Part shown: positions 55,075 to 64,000 of the stretch, in pieces | Numbering within the stretch: the stretch's first letter is position 1 | How the letters are laid out: every line of letters begins with the position of its first letter | NCBI RefSeq assembly: GCF_032362555.1 | Contig: NC_083531.1 | Location: forward strand, 1 to 64,000 | Length of the DNA stretch: 64,000 bases | Source: Amyelois transitella | Taxonomy: Eukaryota; Arthropoda; Insecta; Lepidoptera; Pyralidae | Direction: 5' to 3' | Notes under the pieces: model-generated | What the model was told of the DNA's origin: nothing | Databases searched by the model: none | The model's input: the letters and a program-made list of their open reading frames with translations, nothing else | Translations under genes and position numbers: made by a program

Positions 55075-56152
55075 TGACTCTTCTCTCTTTATCTTTTTTT
55101 TTTTCAACAAAACAAACACAATTTTCGCACGTCCAGTCACTTCCAAGACGTAAAAACTTTGTTAAATTTGACTTCACACCCGACACTGGCCACCTCCTCA
55201 CGTTACTTAATATTATGATATTGTCTCCTCAGTAATCTGGATCCATCCATCCATCCATCCATCCATCTCCCGCCGCCGACGACACTCTATACACTGACTG
55301 ACTGACTGACCTAATAAAAATATTGCAACTGCCACTGCCACTGCACACACCGCACATCAATTAGTAGGTAGTATGTAGACGATATTACGACGCACATAAT
55401 GCACTAGTTAGGTAGGTAGGTAGGTAGGTACTCGTTACAACAACAAAAACAAAAAAAAAAAACACTCCGCATCCCCGCATTCTTTTCTCTCGCCCGACTG
55501 CCCGACTATTATTTATTTATTATCATATAATAATTACACAAATATAATAATAATTACATGCTTTTACATCGAGAAAGAGACTAGACGCTCGCTCTCCGAG
55601 AGCTCGCACTTTGCGTGTTTTACCAACGTGGACTTGACAAGCTTCAAAATTGTCAAATATAATATTTATACATATGAAATATTAACAAGGGTGAACAATG
55701 ATATCTTAGCTTTTTATCTGGGGACACTAATTGCGTACATTATTAGGTTTTATAATGAAAAACAACTTTTGAACATGACCCGAGCTCTGGTCCGATATAT
55801 TACTGTGAAAATAAACGTCTATAACTCGGGATCACTATTCATCGGTGTGATTAAAATCACACGTGCACGTGGATAAACTCAATAATATACATTATACGTG
55901 TTCAATGTGCCTTCATAGCGCATTATTATTATGGAAAATTAATATTTTCCGAACTTAGTTAGTGAAAAGTTGGAAGCTCTCGTATGAGAAAACGTTTCGC
56001 GGCACACCGGTTCTCGTTACGGTATTACTCGATGCGAACGAAATGTTCGCACGCGCCCGTCGAGTCGACTTTAACAACACTGTTCATTTAACAATTCCCG
56101 TGTTTGTTTGTTTGCGCGTGTGTGTTAAGTGAAATAAATAAATATTAACAAT

Positions 56153-56908
56153 ATGGCAGACACAGCTGTAGCTTCCGAGGCACCGGCACCGGCTACGCCG
56201 GCGAAGAAGCAGCCTAAGGCGTCTGCCGCGGCGGGCGGTGTCAAGAAGGCGAAAGCCAAACCGACCCACCCGAAGACATCGGAGATGGTCAACAGCGCCA
56301 TCAAGGAGTTGAAGGAGAGGAGCGGATCGTCCCTGCAGGCCATTAAGAAATACATAGCGGCCCAATACAAAGTCGACGCCGAGAAATTGGCACCGTTCAT
56401 AAGGAAATATTTGAAGAGCGCCGTCGAATCCGGAGCACTGATCCAGACCAAGGGCAAAGGTGCGTCGGGATCGTTCAAATTGGAATCCAAATCGTCATCG
56501 TCCAAGAAACCGGCCGGCGGTGCGGCGGGCACCAAGAGGTCCGCGTCCGCGGCCGGCGCCAAATCGAAGAAGGGATCCGCCGCGTCCGCGTCCGCCTCCA
56601 AGGCGAAGAAGGCCGCCTCCGCCGGCGGCGGTGCGTCTTCGTCGCCGTCGAAGGCTGCCGGCGGCAAGGCGGCCTCGTCCGCCGCCACCGCTAAGGACAA
56701 GAAGGCTGCGGCCGCGGCCAAGAAGAAGCCAGCGGCGGCCAAGAAGGCCGCGACGGCCGCGCCCGCGAGGGCCAAGGCCGCTGCCGCGCCGAAGGCGAAG
56801 AAAACTGCCAAACCCCCTACGAAGAAACCGAAAGCGCCCAAGCCGAAGAAGGCCGCCACAACACCCAAGAAGCCCGCAGCAAAGAAAGCGGCCGCGTCAA
56901 AGAAGTAA
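56153..56908 (+). CDS. H1: Linker histone H1 (unit 5)
   Basis: Protein identical to the H1 at 22115-22870. Confidence 0.97.
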   Translation: MADTAVASEAPAPATPAKKQPKASAAAGGVKKAKAKPTHPKTSEMVNSAIKELKERSGSSLQAIKKYIAAQYKVDAEKLAPFIRKYLKSAVESGALIQTKGKGASGSFKLESKSSSSKKPAGGAAGTKRSASAAGAKSKKGSAASASASKAKKAASAGGGASSSPSKAAGGKAASSAATAKDKKAAAAAKKKPAAAKKAATAAPARAKAAAAPKAKKTAKPPTKKPKAPKPKKAATTPKKPAAKKAAASKK

Positions 56909-57126
56909 ATCCCTACCTGTGTATGTACCTGGTACATACCGCCGCTCTCTTTATCTCTCCGCCGTTTGTTTACTGCTAGTTGCTTGCTTGCTTGCAGAAA
57001 CAACAACAACTACCACGAAGACGGACGTCGTCGAAGAAGAAGAGATCGGGGTGGGTGGGAAAAAGCGTGCACCGTTGTGTGCGCGTGCCGTGCCGCGCCC
57101 ATGGTGCCCTTTAGCGCCGAACAAAA

Positions 57127-57142
57127 AGCCCTTTTCAGGGCT
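57127..57142 (+). terminator. Histone mRNA 3' stem-loop, H1 unit 5
   Basis: AGCCCTTTTCAGGGCT. Confidence 0.95.
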
Positions 57143-57547
57143 AACATATGGTTCAATGTGTATGTTTCTTTGTACAACAACAATAATAACACATGTCTGT
57201 GTGTGTTGTGTCGTCGACCTACCTTGTGAGACAGGAGTGTAAGTATCGCTTCTTACGTAAGTATTGATGAAGAAGAAGAGAGAGAGTGTTAAATAAAAAA
57301 AATAAATAAAAATATACAAACGCATGAACATTCAGATATATATTTCATTACCTGACTGTGTTATTAGCTAGCTAGCTCATGATATGTATAATATAACGTA
57401 ACGTAATAGTGAGTAAGGAAAGAAAAAAAAAAAGTAAATATGTAAATAAAAATAGGTAGACATTGTCCGTTAGTTCGTTCGTTCACATCCCCACCACTCG
57501 ATGTTGGTAACTTCGTTCATTGTACGATAAAGATCAACGCACGGGTG

Positions 57548-57560
57548 TATATAATAAAAG
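57548..57560 (+). promoter_or_regulatory. H2A TATA box, unit 5
   Basis: TATATAATAAAAG, 112 bp before the ATG. Confidence 0.75.
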
Positions 57561-57635
57561 CATACCCCGTCCGCGTACGCTCATTTTAACGTCGTCGTCC
57601 GTTGTCACAACAACGTTTGTTTGTTTGTTTACTAA

Positions 57636-58034
<399 letters not shown>

Positions 58035-58285
58035 GTCGTCCACTTTCGTTCGTTCGTTCGTTCCTCTATTTTGTTGTTGTTTTTATTGTATGTATTTTGT
58101 ATTGTACACACACACCTATGTTGTCGTTCACCTAAGGTGCGACTCCATAATTGTAGTGCGTGTACATACACACACATATACGTACTTGCTCAACAACAAT
58201 CTGAGGCCCGATATGGATGGATGGATGGACTCTTACGTGGTCGCCGGGTGCGTCGACTTGCTAACTCGGAATAAAAAGACAAAAA

Positions 58286-58301
58286 GGCCCTTTTCAGGGC
58301 C
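58286..58301 (+). terminator. Histone mRNA 3' stem-loop, H2A unit 5
   Basis: GGCCCTTTTCAGGGCC. Confidence 0.96.
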
Positions 58302-58893
58302 ACAATATGATTCTTATGCGTTAAAAACAGTTTCACTTTTGATAAACCAAAGTCAACAAAGCTAATCATTCTAAAACACAACGTACGATTCACTTACTTA
58401 CTCAGTTGCTGGCTCAGCAAGAATAAATAAACGGGCTTTACACGAGTCTGCCTGTCAAAAATACTTTGTCAAGTCTTATCTACCTCTACCTAGTTCGCTA
58501 CCTACCTATTACATATTATGCAAACCTAACCTAACCTAACGTAACAAGGGATAACCTAAACTAGGTATCACCTACCTACCTACCTATTTTTTTTTTTTTT
58601 TACCTACCCCCTTTTTTTTTTTTTTTTTTTTTACCTATCTTTATCTCACTTTCTTTGCACTATTGGCGGAGGGGAGGGGAAGGGAGAGGGGGGAGGGGAA
58701 TGATTCGAGGCGTGCCCGACGCGACTACGCCGACTTTCCTATTGGCCGATATACGCTGTGACCATTACACTGTTTGACTGCAGACGACGGACATATAGTC
58801 AAAATTTATCAAAAATTCGGGCACCACACGAGACATCTCGGTTTCTAGATCTCGCGCTAGTGACGTTACGCACGCATTTTATAACAAAGAAAA

Positions 58894-59268
58894 ATGCCGC
58901 CCAAGACCAGTGGCAAGGCCGCCAAGAAATCTGGCAAAGCCCAGAAGAACATCTCCAAGACTGACAAAAAGAAGAAGAAGCACAAGAGGAAGGAGAGCTA
59001 CGCCATCTACATTTACAAAGTGCTGAAGCAGGTGCACCCGGACACCGGTATATCCAGCAAGGCGATGTCCATCATGAACTCGTTCGTGAACGACATCTTC
59101 GAGCGAATCGCCGCCGAGGCTTCCCGCCTGGCCCACTACAACAAGAGGTCAACGATCACATCGAGGGAGGTGCAGACTTCCGTGAGGCTTCTCCTGCCCG
59201 GTGAGCTCGCCAAGCACGCCGTCAGTGAAGGCACCAAGGCGGTCACCAAGTACACCAGCTCCAAGTAG
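58894..59268 (+). CDS. H2B: Histone H2B (unit 5)
   Basis: Protein identical to the H2B at 24869-25243. Confidence 0.97.
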   Translation: MPPKTSGKAAKKSGKAQKNISKTDKKKKKHKRKESYAIYIYKVLKQVHPDTGISSKAMSIMNSFVNDIFERIAAEASRLAHYNKRSTITSREVQTSVRLLLPGELAKHAVSEGTKAVTKYTSSK

Positions 59269-59478
59269 ATGATTTATATATAGTGTGTGTGTGTGTGTGT
59301 GTTTGCTAACGTGTGTCCGTCGAAGTGTTTTGTTTTGTTTGCTCCTACACATCACCTACCCCTTCACGGTTGGGTCAGGTAGTGGATGGGATCGGACGGG
59401 CGAAATATCGAATGGATGCAGAATGGCAGCACAGCATATACGCACGCACACGCGTGTATAATATACCTACATCCAAAA

Positions 59479-59494
59479 GGCCCTTTTCAGGGCC
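59479..59494 (+). terminator. Histone mRNA 3' stem-loop, H2B unit 5
   Basis: GGCCCTTTTCAGGGCC. Confidence 0.96.
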
Positions 59495-59881
59495 ACAACA
59501 TTTGTCATAATTTACTGAATGTTTCTTCTCGACTTAATACGTCGTACCAACCTCAGACTTATAATTCGGAGTAATAATAATAATAATAAAGTAAACACGC
59601 ATGATATCATGATATCGAACAACAAATGTTTGTTGTTGATAAAAATATATATACGTAAATATTACAATTGTTCGCTGTGTCCACCCCGCAAAGGAAAATA
59701 TTATTATTCTAAATAATACTACATAATTATTTCGTAAAATACTACACACGCACGACTGAGAGAGAGGGAGACAGGAGAGGGGGGGGGGGGGGGGGGGGGA
59801 GGAGAGGGGGGGGGGGTTCACCATATTACCCTTACCATAGTACCATTCGGTAGTATACTACCAGTCGATGCTACGTGTTCG

Positions 59882-59888
59882 TATAAAA
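59882..59888 (+). promoter_or_regulatory. H3 TATA box, unit 5
   Basis: TATAAAA, 125 bp before the ATG. Confidence 0.75.
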
Positions 59889-59988
59889 CGCGCTAGAATC
59901 TGTTAATTCGGATCACTTCAGTTCGGTCGGTACCCGCGTGCGGTCGTGTGTACGTACTTGGTGTGTTTTGTAATCGTTCTTCCGTTGA

Positions 59989-60417
<429 letters not shown>

Positions 60418-60544
60418 GCGTGTAGAGGAGTCTGGTGGTGATTCCCGTTGTTGTGTGTCCGATCTCGTCATGTTCATGACCATTACATGATCATGATCGC
60501 AACGTGACACTAGAAATGGAACGTCGCCGCTCGCATTTACAAAC

Positions 60545-60560
60545 GGCCCTTTTCAGGGCC
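60545..60560 (+). terminator. Histone mRNA 3' stem-loop, H3 unit 5
   Basis: GGCCCTTTTCAGGGCC. Confidence 0.97.
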
Positions 60561-61004
60561 ACACACGATTCAAACTGATACATGTTTCTTGGTACGATGA
60601 GTTAGTTCCCACCACCACCTACCTGCGTAATTAATGAACATATATTATTATCATGTAACTACTTCCTTACCACCACATACACGCAGCAACATATTGTTAT
60701 GTATGTAAAAAAAAAAAAAAAAAAACAAATAAAAACATACAAAATCTTTATAATACCTAACCTACTGTTGCGACTGCGAATGAAAGCTAGTATGGAATAA
60801 TAATAATGTGCGTGTACGTATTTATTTATTATTATTATTTTTTTTTTTTTTTGTTTTTCTTTTTATTTAATATTCTCGTATATTATTATTATTTTTTTTT
60901 TTTTTTTTTTTTTTATTAACGCGCGCTCGTTCTTCTATTGGTTGGCCGTTGAGAGGCCCCCCTCGCCTCCCCACCCCTACCCCCTCCTTCGCGTTGCTAG
61001 TGTA

Positions 61005-61423
<419 letters not shown>

Positions 61424-61508
61424 GGTGTGCCGTGTGCGTGTCTCGTGTTTCTCGCTCGCTCGATCTCTGCAAGCGAGTAAACAAACGAAACAAACAATTA
61501 AACAAAAA

Positions 61509-61524
61509 GGCCCTTTTCAGGGCC
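61509..61524 (+). terminator. Histone mRNA 3' stem-loop, H4 unit 6
   Basis: GGCCCTTTTCAGGGCC. Confidence 0.97.
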
Positions 61525-61613
61525 GCAAAAGTATCGTTGAATTTGTTGTTGTTAAAACCGTTTCTGATGTCACTTATCGTGTCGACCGTTCATTATGCAT
61601 GCATGCATGCATG

Positions 61614-61700
<87 letters not shown>

Positions 61701-62778
61701 TGACTCTTCTCTCTTTATCTTTTTTTTTTTCAACAAAACAAACACAATTTTCGCACGTCCAGTCACTTCCAAGACGTAAAAACTTTGTTAAATTTGACTT
61801 CACACCCGACACTGGCCACCTCCTCACGTTACTTAATATTATGATATTGTCTCCTCAGTAATCTGGATCCATCCATCCATCCATCCATCCATCTCCCGCC
61901 GCCGACGACACTCTATACACTGACTGACTGACTGACCTAATAAAAATATTGCAACTGCCACTGCCACTGCACACACCGCACATCAATTAGTAGGTAGTAT
62001 GTAGACGATATTACGACGCACATAATGCACTAGTTAGGTAGGTAGGTAGGTAGGTACTCGTTACAACAACAAAAACAAAAAAAAAAAACACTCCGCATCC
62101 CCGCATTCTTTTCTCTCGCCCGACTGCCCGACTATTATTTATTTATTATCATATAATAATTACACAAATATAATAATAATTACATGCTTTTACATCGAGA
62201 AAGAGACTAGACGCTCGCTCTCCGAGAGCTCGCACTTTGCGTGTTTTACCAACGTGGACTTGACAAGCTTCAAAATTGTCAAATATAATATTTATACATA
62301 TGAAATATTAACAAGGGTGAACAATGATATCTTAGCTTTTTATCTGGGGACACTAATTGCGTACATTATTAGGTTTTATAATGAAAAACAACTTTTGAAC
62401 ATGACCCGAGCTCTGGTCCGATATATTACTGTGAAAATAAACGTCTATAACTCGGGATCACTATTCATCGGTGTGATTAAAATCACACGTGCACGTGGAT
62501 AAACTCAATAATATACATTATACGTGTTCAATGTGCCTTCATAGCGCATTATTATTATGGAAAATTAATATTTTCCGAACTTAGTTAGTGAAAAGTTGGA
62601 AGCTCTCGTATGAGAAAACGTTTCGCGGCACACCGGTTCTCGTTACGGTATTACTCGATGCGAACGAAATGTTCGCACGCGCCCGTCGAGTCGACTTTAA
62701 CAACACTGTTCATTTAACAATTCCCGTGTTTGTTTGTTTGCGCGTGTGTGTTAAGTGAAATAAATAAATATTAACAAT

Positions 62779-63534
62779 ATGGCAGACACAGCTGTAGCTT
62801 CCGAGGCACCGGCACCGGCTACGCCGGCGAAGAAGCAGCCTAAGGCGTCTGCCGCGGCGGGCGGTGTCAAGAAGGCGAAAGCCAAACCGACCCACCCGAA
62901 GACATCGGAGATGGTCAACAGCGCCATCAAGGAGTTGAAGGAGAGGAGCGGATCGTCCCTGCAGGCCATTAAGAAATACATAGCGGCCCAATACAAAGTC
63001 GACGCCGAGAAATTGGCACCGTTCATAAGGAAATATTTGAAGAGCGCCGTCGAATCCGGAGCACTGATCCAGACCAAGGGCAAAGGTGCGTCGGGATCGT
63101 TCAAATTGGAATCCAAATCGTCATCGTCCAAGAAACCGGCCGGCGGTGCGGCGGGCACCAAGAGGTCCGCGTCCGCGGCCGGCGCCAAATCGAAGAAGGG
63201 ATCCGCCGCGTCCGCGTCCGCCTCCAAGGCGAAGAAGGCCGCCTCCGCCGGCGGCGGTGCGTCTTCGTCGCCGTCGAAGGCTGCCGGCGGCAAGGCGGCC
63301 TCGTCCGCCGCCACCGCTAAGGACAAGAAGGCTGCGGCCGCGGCCAAGAAGAAGCCAGCGGCGGCCAAGAAGGCCGCGACGGCCGCGCCCGCGAGGGCCA
63401 AGGCCGCTGCCGCGCCGAAGGCGAAGAAAACTGCCAAACCCCCTACGAAGAAACCGAAAGCGCCCAAGCCGAAGAAGGCCGCCACAACACCCAAGAAGCC
63501 CGCAGCAAAGAAAGCGGCCGCGTCAAAGAAGTAA
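62779..63534 (+). CDS. H1: Linker histone H1 (unit 6)
   Basis: Protein identical to the H1 at 22115-22870. Confidence 0.97.
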   Translation: MADTAVASEAPAPATPAKKQPKASAAAGGVKKAKAKPTHPKTSEMVNSAIKELKERSGSSLQAIKKYIAAQYKVDAEKLAPFIRKYLKSAVESGALIQTKGKGASGSFKLESKSSSSKKPAGGAAGTKRSASAAGAKSKKGSAASASASKAKKAASAGGGASSSPSKAAGGKAASSAATAKDKKAAAAAKKKPAAAKKAATAAPARAKAAAAPKAKKTAKPPTKKPKAPKPKKAATTPKKPAAKKAAASKK

Positions 63535-63752
63535 ATCCCTACCTGTGTATGTACCTGGTACATACCGCCGCTCTCTTTATCTCTCCGCCGTTTGTTTACT
63601 GCTAGTTGCTTGCTTGCTTGCAGAAACAACAACAACTACCACGAAGACGGACGTCGTCGAAGAAGAAGAGATCGGGGTGGGTGGGAAAAAGCGTGCACCG
63701 TTGTGTGCGCGTGCCGTGCCGCGCCCATGGTGCCCTTTAGCGCCGAACAAAA

Positions 63753-63768
63753 AGCCCTTTTCAGGGCT
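63753..63768 (+). terminator. Histone mRNA 3' stem-loop, H1 unit 6
   Basis: AGCCCTTTTCAGGGCT. Confidence 0.95.
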
Positions 63769-64000
63769 AACATATGGTTCAATGTGTATGTTTCTTTGTA
63801 CAACAACAATAATAACACATGTCTGTGTGTGTTGTGTCGTCGACCTACCTTGTGAGACAGGAGTGTAAGTATCGCTTCTTACGTAAGTATTGATGAAGAA
63901 GAAGAGAGAGAGTGTTAAATAAAAAAAATAAATAAAAATATACAAACGCATGAACATTCAGATATATATTTCATTACCTGACTGTGTTATTAGCTAGCTA

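Overview
This looks like the left end of an insect (or at least arthropod) chromosome. It opens with about 6.9 kb of AACCT repeats, the C-rich strand of the canonical TTAGG arthropod telomere, and then runs into a tandem array of replication-dependent histone genes. The AT-rich spacers full of simple repeats would suit a hemipteran such as an aphid, but the sequence alone does not prove that.

Layout: (1) 1-6920 telomeric repeats. (2) 6921-9694 a complete gag-only non-LTR element of the R1 clade (TRAS/SART-like Gag), with its oligo(A) end facing the centromere and no endonuclease or reverse transcriptase. (3) 9695-12786 more telomeric repeats. (4) 12787-15509 a second, diverged gag-only element that has lost its 3' end. 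(5) At 15509/15510 this element is fused directly to the inside of another retrotransposon. (6) 15510-20428 is that retrotransposon, a Jockey-clade element with APE endonuclease and RT, sitting just upstream of a histone H4 gene. (7) From 20429 to the window end lie six histone repeat units (the last one partial), about 6.6 kb each, all genes on the + strand in the order H4, H1, H2A, H2B, H3. Each gene ends with a canonical histone 3' stem-loop. The protein copies are identical across units.

The main discovery candidate is the Jockey-clade retrotransposon. It occupies the same nucleotide position in three of the six H4 genes: 5'-truncated by the telomere junction at 15510-20428, 5'-truncated by retrotransposition at 33650-35189, and apparently full-length and intact at 41823-47772. 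Each insertion lies between the H4 TATA box and the H4 cap site, flanked by a 10-11 bp target-site duplication of CGAAAATTTA. The full-length copy begins 32 bp downstream of the H4 TATA box, and its first bases (GGGATTCG) resemble the displaced H4 cap motif (CCATTCG). It therefore appears to take over the S-phase H4 core promoter. The 3' UTR has hairpins shared by two diverged subfamilies, one with a compensatory base-pair change, and there is no poly(A) tail. The displaced H4 genes have no TATA box. I recall no described non-LTR element with a histone-gene target, but this needs a database search.

Secondary points: HeT-A-like gag-only elements coexist with TTAGG repeats; the histone array abuts the telomere; the telomere-proximal histone unit is diverged while the others are homogenised; every histone gene has a downstream AATAAA after its stem-loop.
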